A DNA stretch of 9,029 nt from an uncultured Lachnospiraceae bacterium (GCA_910586555.1 CAJUJY010000096.1:1-9029); one strand, 5' to 3'; shown: positions 1 to 7,238, counted from the stretch's first letter. Notes: generated from the letters alone by a model not told the origin. Program-made: numbers and translations.

Positions 1-91
1 TGCTTACTTGAGTCTTCCAAGATTTGTGAGATTTTTGAAAATTGATTTCCGTGCCTTAACCTTTAGTTGTGTGCCGGACTAGTAAAAATTC
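1..91. other. Left edge, no supportable gene
   Basis: No complete gene is seen here. On the plus strand one frame is open from the window edge to a TGA near 43-45 and another to a TAG near 80-82. Either could be the last codons of a gene entering from the left, but the short peptides match nothing I recognise. No terminator hairpin is visible between these stops and the promoter at 92-120. Confidence 0.3.
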
Positions 92-120
92 TTGCACCCT
101 GGTTCTATATATGCTATATT
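92..120 (+). promoter_or_regulatory. Extended -10 promoter for the DUF4230-type gene
   Basis: TTGCAC at 92-97 is followed after exactly 17 bases by TATATT at 115-120. TG lies one base before the -10 (TGCTATATT), so this is an extended -10 element. The -10 matches the housekeeping consensus at 5 of 6 positions and the -35 at 3 of 6. The implied start site near 127 leaves an untranslated leader of about 90 bases before the ATG at 217. Assignment is by inspection only. Confidence 0.55.
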
Positions 121-216
121 ATATAAAAACATGCCTATGCCAATGAAATAGCAGGTTTTCACAAGTTTTACAGATACCAGGCAAATAAAATAACACCAGA
201 AAAGGATACCAGTTTT

Positions 217-813
217 ATGGCAGAAGATAAAAAAGTTTATATTGGAATGAGGTTTAAAGCCAGCATGTTATTTATAATTGTAATTATATTATTTGGCGTA
301 TTTGCAGGCTTTAAGGCAGGCCGTATGGTCTATAAGGATAAACAGCCCGAAATTACAGCAGCATATATTAGTGAAAAGATAAATGGTGCTAGTGAACTTA
401 CAACAGCGGAAATGTTATACAGTGGCCTTGTAATTTATTCAGAAGGGGAAATCCCGCTGCTTACAAAGAAAGGCTTTTCAATGAGATATACTGCTAATAT
501 ACGTGCAGGAATAGATTTTTCAAAGGTTAATATAAATGTAACAGATAAAAAAGTTACTGTAAAAATACCAGAAGCAGAAGTACAGTCTATAGATGTAGAA
601 CCAGAAAGCATAGAATTTTATGATGAAAGATATGCACTGTTTAACTGGACAGATAAAAAGGATGTTATTGATGCAATATCCATTTCAAAAGAAGATGCAA
701 TTGCCCATGCCAATGTAGGGGAACTTGTTAAAAAAGCAGGCAGACATGCAGGGGCTGTAATTAAAAATATACTTGAAGGTTCTGTAGGCAGCAGGGAACT
801 TATAATTGAATAA
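217..813 (+). CDS. Membrane-anchored DUF4230-type protein
   Basis: This encodes 198 residues. After a short charged N-terminus, one hydrophobic segment (about residues 17-34, rich in I, V and F) acts as an uncleaved signal anchor. The remaining 160 residues would then be outside the membrane. The body has alternating beta-rich stretches (ELTTAEMLYSGLV near 60-72, KKGFSMRYTANIRAGIDFS near 84-102, VTVKIPEAEVQSIDVEP near 113-129) and a C-terminal helical region. This order of a conserved glutamate-containing first strand, an RYTANIRAGID strand and an IPEAEV strand fits the DUF4230 family, whose biochemical role is unknown. The ATG at 217 is preceded by AAAAGGA at 200-206, which is a little far but acceptable. 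It stands alone with its own promoter and converges on the ABC operon. The family call rests on pattern recognition; a function cannot be given. Confidence 0.8.
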   Translation: MAEDKKVYIGMRFKASMLFIIVIILFGVFAGFKAGRMVYKDKQPEITAAYISEKINGASELTTAEMLYSGLVIYSEGEIPLLTKKGFSMRYTANIRAGIDFSKVNINVTDKKVTVKIPEAEVQSIDVEPESIEFYDERYALFNWTDKKDVIDAISISKEDAIAHANVGELVKKAGRHAGAVIKNILEGSVGSRELIIE

Positions 814-825
814 ATGCAAACCCTT

Positions 826-876
826 GCCAGCCCTTTAAAACACACCACTTAAAAAAGTGTATTTTAAAGGACTGGC
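826..876 (-). terminator. Long 3' hairpin of the ABC operon (terminator-like)
   Basis: The arms 826-846 and 856-876 pair around a 9-base loop. Three positions (831/871, 841/861, 846/856) are C-A mismatches in plus-strand RNA but G-U wobbles in minus-strand RNA. The stem is therefore unbroken, 21 pairs, only when transcribed from the minus strand, that is, downstream of the permease stop at 896. There is no run of T residues after it on either strand, so it may be an RNA 3'-stabilising structure or processed end rather than a classic intrinsic terminator. It could also stop plus-strand transcripts from the gene ending at 813. Confidence 0.6.
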
Positions 877-895
877 TTAACCAGGTTAAAAATGG

Positions 896-2137
896 CTATC
901 TGCCGCTAATCTGGTATTTGCAGTATTTTCTTTTTCCAATAAGGAAAAATACCAGGCTGGTTATTATATATACTGCAAAAGCCATCTGCCATAGTGTAAA
1001 TTTTGCACCAAATACATTCCACAGATGTATATTGAAAAATCCCTGGTCAGCTTTTAACAGGTTAATTGGAATCATATTCCATATTTTGTGTAGAAATTTA
1101 AAGTTTTCTGGCACCATTACCAGGCGTGCAATAAAAACCCCTGTTACAATTATTATTGCCATCGTGCCAATGCTGCTGTTAAGAAGCTCTGATAATGCCA
1201 TTGTAATTATGCTAAACATTAGAGAGGATATAAATAACAGTATAGTCATTATAACCGCTGCCTGTCCTATAGTAATATCTCCTGGGTATAAAGATAATGA
1301 AACCATTGTTACCTGTACCATTGCAGAAAAATCACCTTTGCCATATATTATGGTAAAACAGATAAATGTTACTATCCATAGAATTAATGCCATACATGTT
1401 GTAATAATACATCCAGCGGATATTTTAGCAATATAGCTGTGTATCCTGCCATATTTTGTACATAATATAAGCTGGTCTGTCCTTCTTATGTGTTCATCTG
1501 TAAATATGCCTGTTATACATATCGCAATAAAGAAAATTACAAACATGCATATATAGTAACAGCCTCCCATACCTACAAGGTTTTCAAATGTTCCTCCATA
1601 TTTATATGTAAAAACATCTGGAAGCTTTTCTTCTTTATTTTGCCAGTATTCTTTTTCAGAATCTGACAGTTTGGAAGAATCCCATAATTTTTCCTGTCCT
1701 TTATGCCTTGTATTATATAATACTTTTTGTGTAACAGTGGTATAAGAAGCACCTTTTTCTATGCCATCTGCAAGCATAAACTGTACAAGCCTGTTTACTC
1801 CTTCATATGGCCTTACTTTTTTATTGTAGTTATCTGAAGAAAGATATTCATAACTTTCTGCTTCATCTTTTGATAAAGGAATGTACTTTTTGCTTTCTTC
1901 AATTTCCGAAAGAAGTGTATCATCAATTTTTCTTCCAGATAAATTCTCTGAATTTTTCCTGTCTGTTTTAAACCAGTCTGCTTTGGTTTCAAGGAATTTA
2001 CCATCAACATACCTTGATGAAATAAGATAAGAAGCACTTGTAAGGAATAACTGGAATATAAGGCATACTGCAAATGTTATCCATAATATTTTCTTTTTTA
2101 AAATTTTCTTTAGCTCAAAACCTATAAGTCTTTTCAT
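896..2137 (-). CDS. ABC-2-type transporter permease
   Basis: This 413-residue integral membrane protein is the permease partner of the ABC ATPase encoded just upstream. A basic N-terminus (KRLIGFELKKILKKK) leads into a first membrane segment at about residues 17-40. A large hydrophilic loop (about 41-190) follows, then about five more segments near 192-213, 236-265, 290-316, 322-340 and 382-400. This layout, with a big loop between the first and second helices, is typical of ABC-2 permeases that export or remodel membrane-active substrates. The charged stretch after the second helix (DEHIRRTDQLILCTKYGR, about 214-231) resembles the coupling region that contacts the ATPase. The ATG at 2137 has AGGAATGAGG just upstream. 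The gap to the ATPase gene is 17 bases, so the two are cotranscribed. The substrate cannot be read from the sequence; lantibiotic or bacitracin resistance is a possibility only. Confidence 0.85.
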   Translation of the reverse strand: MKRLIGFELKKILKKKILWITFAVCLIFQLFLTSASYLISSRYVDGKFLETKADWFKTDRKNSENLSGRKIDDTLLSEIEESKKYIPLSKDEAESYEYLSSDNYNKKVRPYEGVNRLVQFMLADGIEKGASYTTVTQKVLYNTRHKGQEKLWDSSKLSDSEKEYWQNKEEKLPDVFTYKYGGTFENLVGMGGCYYICMFVIFFIAICITGIFTDEHIRRTDQLILCTKYGRIHSYIAKISAGCIITTCMALILWIVTFICFTIIYGKGDFSAMVQVTMVSLSLYPGDITIGQAAVIMTILLFISSLMFSIITMALSELLNSSIGTMAIIIVTGVFIARLVMVPENFKFLHKIWNMIPINLLKADQGFFNIHLWNVFGAKFTLWQMAFAVYIITSLVFFLIGKRKYCKYQISGR

Positions 2138-2154
2138 AAAACCTCATTCCTTTC

Positions 2155-2847
2155 TTAATCATCAAACTCATCCAGATAAAATTCTTCAAGGCCGCCTGCT
2201 ATTTCTCCACGTGGTGCATTAAATACAAGCCTTCCGCCCTTCATCATAAGTATATAATCTGCAATATGTTCTACATCAGATACAATATGTGTAGACAGAA
2301 TAACTATGCTTTCTTTTCCAAGCCCTTCTATTACATTACGGAAACGTACTCTTTCTTTGGGATCAAGGCCAGCCGTTGGTTCGTCCATTACAAGTATTTT
2401 AGGGTAGTTTAAAAGTGCCTGTGCAATTCCAAGCCTCTGTTTCATGCCGCCTGAATAAGTTTTTATCTTTTTCTTTGCTACATCAGCCAGTGAAACAAAT
2501 TCCAGCAGTTCTTCTATCCTTCTATGCGCACTTTTTTTATCAAAGCCTTTTAATGCAGACATATACATTAAAAAATCCCATGCAGTAAAATCAGGATAAT
2601 ATCCAAAGTCCTGTGGAAGATAGCCAAGTATGTCCCTGTATTCCTCTTCCCCTGCATCAATCCCGTCAAATGTTACAGTACCGCTTGTTGGCTCAAGTAT
2701 GCCGCATACCATTCTCATAAATGTGGTTTTCCCTGCACCATTAGCGCCTAAAAGCCCATACACGCCATTTGTAAATTCTGCTGACACTCTGTCTACTGCG
2801 ATTTTATTTTTATATTGCTTAGAAAGCCTGTCTGCTAATAGTTTCAT
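2155..2847 (-). CDS. ABC transporter ATP-binding protein
   Basis: This 230-residue cytosolic ATPase powers the adjacent permease. All nucleotide-binding motifs are intact: Walker A GANGAGKT at 34-41, Q-loop glutamine at 79, signature YSGGM at 131-135, Walker B ILVMDEP at 151-157, D-loop GLD at 160-162 and H-loop histidine at 187. The YGLLGANGAGKTT, GYLPQDFGYYPDFTAWDFL and STHIVSDVEHIAD stretches fit the exporter-type subfamily that pairs with ABC-2 permeases. The C-terminus is short and acidic. The ATG at 2847 follows a strong GGAAGGAG site. It starts 15 bases after the stop of the upstream membrane-protein gene and ends 17 bases before the permease. The substrate is unknown. Confidence 0.95.
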   Translation of the reverse strand: MKLLADRLSKQYKNKIAVDRVSAEFTNGVYGLLGANGAGKTTFMRMVCGILEPTSGTVTFDGIDAGEEEYRDILGYLPQDFGYYPDFTAWDFLMYMSALKGFDKKSAHRRIEELLEFVSLADVAKKKIKTYSGGMKQRLGIAQALLNYPKILVMDEPTAGLDPKERVRFRNVIEGLGKESIVILSTHIVSDVEHIADYILMMKGGRLVFNAPRGEIAGGLEEFYLDEFDD

Positions 2848-2862
2848 ATTTTTCTCTCCTTC

Positions 2863-3600
2863 CTATGTCATACTGCCAACAGTATTAGCCATTTTGTAAC
2901 TTTCATATATGGCAGCGGCAGAAAGCATTATAGTAACAATTACCCATATACCTGTATATTTTGCATCATATATAAAAATATAAGAGTTTATGCTTCCCAT
3001 ATCCAGCAAACCTATAATTGTTCCAAAACCGCAGCTTAAATAAACACCTTCTTTAGAAGTGAATTTTCTAAGTATTATAAAGCCTCCTGTTGCAGATGAT
3101 AAATATGGTACAAGCATATATATTATATTTCTCCACAAAAGATCCCCGGATAAAAATTCTGCAAAAAGAATCAGGGACATATTTACTGCACCAATTATAA
3201 CTACCCTTGACATAATAATGCTTTTAAGGGTAAATTTTGATGACATTTCCAGTTCATTCATTCCATATATAACAGAACGTACACTTTCTGAAAGTGTAAA
3301 TGTTACAATAAATGGCATAATGCCACACATATACCATACCAGACCGTTTGCTATATACCTGCTTGCTATAAATATACCTGTAAATAAAACTGCGGAAAGC
3401 AGCCACAGCCATTTGGAAATATAAGAAAACTGTATCCGCAGTATATAAAAAAAACTGGCTTTTTTCCTTATATTTTTATACTGGCTTACTGCCATTTTTT
3501 TAATAAATTCCTGCTTTCTTACAGGTTCCGGGGCTTCAAAATATTTCTTTATTTCCTTTAAATTTTCTTCACTTAAATATTTTTTACTGGTTTTATTCAT
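2863..3600 (-). CDS. Polytopic membrane protein, sigma-linked (unknown function)
   Basis: This encodes 245 residues from the ATG at 3600. The same frame is open further upstream to an ATG at 3705, but that start would lie deep inside the sigma gene. The 3600 start has a near-perfect site, GGAGAGGAGG at 3608-3617, seven bases away. The start overlaps the sigma stop by 8 bases (ATGAATAA), which suggests translational coupling. The first 60 residues are charged and presumably cytosolic (KKYLSEENLKEIKKYF, PEPVRKQEFIKKM). About six membrane segments follow, near 62-80, 88-105, 130-150, 157-177, 187-208 and 217-236. No catalytic motif or zinc-binding HxxxCxxC anti-sigma motif is visible. Position directly after the sigma gene and before the ABC pair makes a membrane anti-sigma factor or an accessory transport subunit plausible. 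That is inference from context. Confidence 0.8.
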   Translation of the reverse strand: MNKTSKKYLSEENLKEIKKYFEAPEPVRKQEFIKKMAVSQYKNIRKKASFFYILRIQFSYISKWLWLLSAVLFTGIFIASRYIANGLVWYMCGIMPFIVTFTLSESVRSVIYGMNELEMSSKFTLKSIIMSRVVIIGAVNMSLILFAEFLSGDLLWRNIIYMLVPYLSSATGGFIILRKFTSKEGVYLSCGFGTIIGLLDMGSINSYIFIYDAKYTGIWVIVTIMLSAAAIYESYKMANTVGSMT

Positions 3601-4042
3601 AAGAAAGCCTCCTCTCCAGTTTTTTAAGGATTTTCTTAACTTCCCTGTATACTGCAAACCTTGAGATTCCATATATTTTTCCAATATCTTCAACAGGAAC
3701 TTCATTTACAAACCTAAGCAGTATAATTTCACGTTCCCTGTCTGTAAGCCTGTCAAGTGCCATATGCAGTGAAACAGATTCAATTATTTTATCTTCACAG
3801 TTATCTGCCAGCATATTTTCTGGTATTTGTACAGTTTTTTTCCTGCGGTATTCATCTATACAGAGATTTTTTGCAACAGTATATAAAAACGCCAGGGGAT
3901 TTTTCACTTCCTTGTACCTGCTGTTTTCAAAAAGCTTTAGAAATGCTTCCTGTGTAATATCTTCCGCAGCCTGTACATCATGCATTTTAAAATAACAGTA
4001 ACGGTACAGTTTGTCATACTGTTCACTAATCCCTGCAAACAT
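3593..4042 (-). CDS. ECF-type RNA polymerase sigma factor
   Basis: This 149-residue sigma factor lacks regions 1 and 3, as in ECF sigmas. The sigma-2 domain spans about residues 7-70, with the DITQEAFLKLFE core-binding stretch at 28-39 and NPLAFLYTVAKNLCIDEYRRKK at about 48-69, which matches the promoter -10 recognition and melting region. The sigma-4 domain at about 95-146 contains LTDREREIILLRFVNE, followed by a helix-turn-helix (VEDIGKIYGISRFAVYREVKKI) that would read the -35 element. The ATG at 4042 has GGAAGGAGG seven bases upstream. It is the first gene of a four-gene operon with a membrane protein and an ABC exporter, so it probably responds to envelope or antimicrobial stress and activates this operon. 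Autoregulation is likely by analogy but not proven here. Confidence 0.92.
   Translation of the reverse strand: MFAGISEQYDKLYRYCYFKMHDVQAAEDITQEAFLKLFENSRYKEVKNPLAFLYTVAKNLCIDEYRRKKTVQIPENMLADNCEDKIIESVSLHMALDRLTDREREIILLRFVNEVPVEDIGKIYGISRFAVYREVKKILKKLERRLSYE
3608..3617 (-). promoter_or_regulatory. Ribosome binding site setting the 3600 start
   Basis: Minus-strand GGAGAGGAGG sits seven bases before the ATG at 3600, inside the last codons of the sigma gene. It decides the start of the membrane-protein gene in favour of 3600 over the in-frame ATG at 3705. It also implies coupled translation with the sigma factor. Confidence 0.8.
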
Positions 4043-4073
4043 AAAAAACCTCCTTCCATTTTATTTTATATAA

Positions 4074-4110
4074 TGTATGACGTTTTAGCATATACTAATG
4101 TGCGCACAAA
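4074..4110 (-). promoter_or_regulatory. Candidate control region of the sigma/ABC operon
   Basis: This lies 30-70 bases upstream of the sigma ATG. It holds a perfect 10-bp palindrome TGTGCGCACA at 4099-4108. Next to it is a 12-bp near-palindrome at 4085-4096 (TAGTATATGCTA on the minus strand). Then comes AACGTCATA, whose CGTC resembles the -10 of many ECF promoters. I could not place a convincing -35 (AAC-type) 16 bases before CGTC, nor a clean housekeeping promoter. The promoter itself therefore remains unassigned, and the palindromes are possible operator sites only. Confidence 0.3.
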
Positions 4111-4136
4111 TTTTATTTTTTATATAAATTTCCTGA

Positions 4137-4179
4137 AAAATAAAAAATAACAGCACTATAATTTATTTTTATAGTGCTG
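4137..4179 (-). terminator. Intrinsic terminator of the sensory operon
   Basis: An 11-bp perfect stem (CAGCACTATAA pairing with TTATAGTGCTG, 4151-4179) has a 7-base loop. In the minus-strand transcript it is followed by a T-rich tail (TTATTTTTTATTTTT, 4150 down to about 4136). It lies 28 bases beyond the stop of the hydrogenase-chemoreceptor fusion gene and closes that transcription unit before the sigma operon begins. Confidence 0.88.
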
Positions 4180-4207
4180 CTAATATAAAATAAAAAAATT
4201 TTTAAAA

Positions 4208-6169
4208 CTAATCCAGTTTCCTGTTCTCTTCTACAAGACGGGCAAGCTTGTCTTTTACATCATCTGAAGTGGACAAAATAACCTCTGCGGAGGCTGCTAT
4301 CTGCTCTGTTGAAGCTGCAAGGCTGTCTACCCTTACATTTATGTCCGATGTTATATCCATAAGGTTTTTACTGTCTTCTATTATCTTTGAAACATATTGT
4401 AATATCTTTTCCTGGCTTTCATTGCTTCTTGAAGCTGTATCCCGTGAACTTGTCGCAAGGTTATTTATTTCACCTGCAACTACTGCAAACCCCCTGCCCG
4501 CTTCACCTGCCCTTGCTGCTTCAATGCTTGCATTAAGCGCAAGCAGGTTTGTCTGCTCTGCAATGGAAACTACATCTTCATTATTATGTGTAAGTTTTGA
4601 TATCATATCGTTAATTTCATACATTGATTTATTTAAATCATGGCAGAAATTAGTAATTTCATGCATATGCTTTGCAATCTCGGTGCTTTCACAAGCATTG
4701 TCAGAATTGCCCTCTGCCATATTGTCAACTGCTTCATGCAGTAATTCAAAACTATCATTTATTTCATTGACTGTACCAATAATCCTTTCACCCTGCTGCT
4801 TTATAATCTCTTTTTCTTCTTCATTTTCATTTGCAAGCATCATTGCATTTTCCCTTTGTTCTTCAACCTGGCTTTTAATATAATATATACAGTTTTCCTT
4901 TTTATTAAAGTTATTATATATTGCTGTAACCATGTCCTCACAGCAGTTATACCCACAACATGAACAGTTGATATGTTGTGTTTCATATGTATCTTTATTC
5001 ATGCTTCTGAAAATTTCCTGTTTTTTCTCTTCAGAAGGGATTTTATTCTGGCAGAATCCTGAAAGGTTTTCATATGTCCTAAGGTAATCATTAAGGTCAA
5101 GTTTTTTAAACTGGCTGTTAAACCTTTTTAAACGCTGTTTTGGTGAAAGCTTTTTTGACCAGGCACTTGCAAGACTGTTTTTCTTAACCTGCTCCCTTAT
5201 TTTAAGTACATTGTAAAGTGCATCATCTGTTTTTGAAATCACAGGGTCTGTTGCAGTACCACAAAGGCAGCCTTCTGCACAGTTAAGTGCATCTATAAAA
5301 AGATAAGGGGTCTGTTCTTTTGATATCCTGTCTTTATTCTTTTCCAAAAATTCGTACATATGTTTTTCCCCTTCAATCTGCCTTATAAATACACTTTCCC
5401 CAAGAAACCAGTATACATTTTCCTTAAGGCCGCCAGGCATAGGGTAAAGTGAACCAAGCCCGTACTCTATTTCATCTGAGCAAAGTTTACCCTGTATATT
5501 ATGCTTTTTGACATATTCAATAAGATGATGGAATGTTACATTATAATGTACATACCCTTTATTAGCTTTTTCTTCCATTTCAAGCTTTTTAGCTATGCAT
5601 GGGCTTATAAATGCAAGTTTATCTGTAATGCCCATAACTTTCTTTGCATATATTGCGGCACACATCATAGGGCTCTGCACTGGGAAAAGCTTTGGTATAA
5701 GTTCTGGAAGGTAACGTTCAATATAGCCTGCAACCGCAGGACATGGCTGCGAAATCCCCCCTGTAAAGTTATATTTTTGTATATAATTAAGATATCCCCA
5801 TGTGGTAATATCTGCTCCGAAAGACACACTTATAATCCTGTTTACCCCAAGATCCTTTAATCCTCCAAGCACTTTCTCATATTCTGCCGGGTAATTTGCT
5901 TTAAAAGCAGGGGCAAGCAGCAGAGAGATCCTCTCACCTTTTTGTAATGCTTTAAAGAACTCTTCTGTATCATCTGTAAATTCCCTTGCATCATGTTCAC
6001 ATACATCAAAACATGCGCCACATGCAACACACTTGCTGCCATCTACATCTATTCTGTTCTTTCCATCTTTTTCTGAAGATACACATGCCCCGACACAACT
6101 ACAGACACTTATACATTTATTACAGCCGATACAATTATCATTAGTAACTACCAGACCATTGTTCACCAT
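4208..6169 (-). CDS. [FeFe]-hydrogenase-like sensor fused to chemoreceptor domain
   Basis: This 653-residue cytosolic fusion has no membrane segment or signal peptide. Residues 8-62 form a two-cluster ferredoxin domain (C13, C16, C19, C23 and C47, C50, C53, C57). Residues about 80-330 form the H-cluster domain. Its ligand cysteines are C143 (SQPCP), C191 (SPCIAKKLE, with K194 and E197 kept), C297 and C301 (NCAEGC). Catalytic enzymes have TSCCP, where the first Cys relays protons; here it is P142. The Met residues expected near the cluster are S189 and L295. Residues about 398-430 carry a four-cysteine Fe-S motif (C402, C405, C410, C427). The C-terminal 200 residues are a chemoreceptor coiled coil with the conserved tip around 537-577 (AEQTNLLALNASIEAARAGE, GRGFAVVAGE). 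It probably senses H2 or redox state and signals to CheA/CheW. The ATG at 6169 has GGAGG seven bases upstream. It is the last gene of the sensory operon. Confidence 0.93.
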   Translation of the reverse strand: MVNNGLVVTNDNCIGCNKCISVCSCVGACVSSEKDGKNRIDVDGSKCVACGACFDVCEHDAREFTDDTEEFFKALQKGERISLLLAPAFKANYPAEYEKVLGGLKDLGVNRIISVSFGADITTWGYLNYIQKYNFTGGISQPCPAVAGYIERYLPELIPKLFPVQSPMMCAAIYAKKVMGITDKLAFISPCIAKKLEMEEKANKGYVHYNVTFHHLIEYVKKHNIQGKLCSDEIEYGLGSLYPMPGGLKENVYWFLGESVFIRQIEGEKHMYEFLEKNKDRISKEQTPYLFIDALNCAEGCLCGTATDPVISKTDDALYNVLKIREQVKKNSLASAWSKKLSPKQRLKRFNSQFKKLDLNDYLRTYENLSGFCQNKIPSEEKKQEIFRSMNKDTYETQHINCSCCGYNCCEDMVTAIYNNFNKKENCIYYIKSQVEEQRENAMMLANENEEEKEIIKQQGERIIGTVNEINDSFELLHEAVDNMAEGNSDNACESTEIAKHMHEITNFCHDLNKSMYEINDMISKLTHNNEDVVSIAEQTNLLALNASIEAARAGEAGRGFAVVAGEINNLATSSRDTASRSNESQEKILQYVSKIIEDSKNLMDITSDINVRVDSLAASTEQIAASAEVILSTSDDVKDKLARLVEENRKLD

Positions 6170-6220
6170 CTGTGGACCTCCATTTGTAATTAATTTTATT
6201 ATTTAACTTATCTTTATATT

Positions 6221-6249
6221 ATTATAACATATAAAGCATATGATTTCCA
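6221..6249 (-). promoter_or_regulatory. Internal promoter for the hydrogenase-chemoreceptor gene
   Basis: On the minus strand TGGAAA (6249-6244) is followed after 17 bases by a perfect TATAAT (6226-6221). TG lies one base before the -10, giving an extended -10 TGTTATAAT. The -35 matches consensus at 4 of 6. It lies in the 133-base gap between the soluble chemoreceptor and the fusion gene, about 52 bases before the ATG. The fusion gene can therefore probably be expressed apart from the FIST and chemoreceptor genes. No sigma-28 chemotaxis-type promoter is seen here. Confidence 0.6.
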
Positions 6250-6302
6250 CTATAAAGTTTTTGCCTGGCAGTATTTCATCTACTAAGAAGGTAATTTATA
6301 TT

Positions 6303-7238
6303 TCAGTTTTCTATTTCATTTATAATTGGTGCTACCTGGGAAAGCATGTTATCCATATCTTCAAACATTGAACTTTTAGTTGTGTTTAATTCGCTTGCCC
6401 TGTCAATATGCCTTGTTACTTCATTATATTGTTCTTCTGTATTTGCAAAAAGCCGTTTAAACTCCATTAATCTTTCCTGTGATGAACTGACTGTTTTTTT
6501 AATTTCTTCATGTACGGTTTCTGCACTTCCTGCTGCTGTAATAATCTCATCAAACATATCATATGTTTTATCAACATTTTCTATGCTTTGTAACATCGCC
6601 AGGCCAGAGGCCGTAATGCTTTCATTCATTTTTTCCGTACCATGCTCTACGCTGCCAATTCCTGTGTCAACCAGTCCTGCCAGCTCTTTGATTTCATCAG
6701 CCAGGCTTTTTACTTCACCTGCAACAACTGCAAAACCTTTGCCATGTTCTCCTGCTTTCGCCGCTTCAATAGAAGCATTAAGTGCCAGGATATTTGTCTG
6801 GTCTGCAATTTTTACTATCTGCTTCATGGATTTTTTAATATTTTCAATAGCCTCCTGGAAACTTGTAAATGTATCCTGTATTTCACTAAAACAGTTATAT
6901 ACCTGGCTTGAACTGGATTTTAAACCATTTACCTGTTGTTGTGCTTCTTCTACTTTTTTTGTGATTTCAGCCTTTACTAATGTAAACTGCCCTGATACAT
7001 TGCCAACTGACTTGAAAACATCATTAAATGTATCAAGTTTTTCTTTTAGTTCCATATCTTCTTTTAGCACACTCTGGAATGCCAGTCTTATCCCCCTTAG
7101 CTCATTAAGCGACTCAACCTCTTTTAGCACTAGTTCTTTCCTGTAATCCTGAAGACTGTTTGCAACATGCACAACTGGATACAGCCCTGTCCCTTCTGTT
7201 GTTTTGTACTGTTTGTCCCTGTACTTATGTAAAAACAT
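6303..7238 (-). CDS. Soluble methyl-accepting chemotaxis protein
   Basis: This 311-residue chemoreceptor is almost entirely helical and lacks any membrane-spanning segment or periplasmic domain, so it should act in the cytosol. The signalling hairpin is unmistakable: IADQTNILALNASIEAAKAGEHGKGFAVVAGEVKSLADEI lies at about residues 144-183, with the tip sequence that binds CheA and CheW. Long heptad-rich coiled coils flank it, at about 40-140 and 185-310. The first 35 residues (KYRDKQYKTTEGTGLYPVVHVAN) are not coiled coil and match no sensor domain I know. No CheR-tethering NWETF-like C-terminal pentapeptide is present. The ATG at 7238 has AGGAGG eight bases upstream. It sits between a FIST sensor gene (101-base gap) and the hydrogenase fusion, and it probably relays a signal from FIST or pairs with the fusion. 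A TATAAT at 7333-7338 on the minus strand could be an internal promoter, but its -35 is poor. Confidence 0.92.
   Translation of the reverse strand: MFLHKYRDKQYKTTEGTGLYPVVHVANSLQDYRKELVLKEVESLNELRGIRLAFQSVLKEDMELKEKLDTFNDVFKSVGNVSGQFTLVKAEITKKVEEAQQQVNGLKSSSSQVYNCFSEIQDTFTSFQEAIENIKKSMKQIVKIADQTNILALNASIEAAKAGEHGKGFAVVAGEVKSLADEIKELAGLVDTGIGSVEHGTEKMNESITASGLAMLQSIENVDKTYDMFDEIITAAGSAETVHEEIKKTVSSSQERLMEFKRLFANTEEQYNEVTRHIDRASELNTTKSSMFEDMDNMLSQVAPIINEIEN

Noticed and set aside
918..1436. 172-residue plus-strand open frame opposite the permease
   Set aside because: It lies antisense to a clear membrane permease, and its isoleucine-rich product is the expected by-product of hydrophobic codons.
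3601..3705. Longer N-terminus for the membrane protein from the ATG at 3705
   Set aside because: It would overlap the sigma gene by more than 100 bases, while GGAGAGGAGG sits correctly before the ATG at 3600.
4248..4883. Long plus-strand open frames opposite the chemoreceptor domains (also 6346-7146)
   Set aside because: They are mirror frames of highly biased helical coding sequence, with low-complexity serine/leucine-rich products and no ribosome binding sites.
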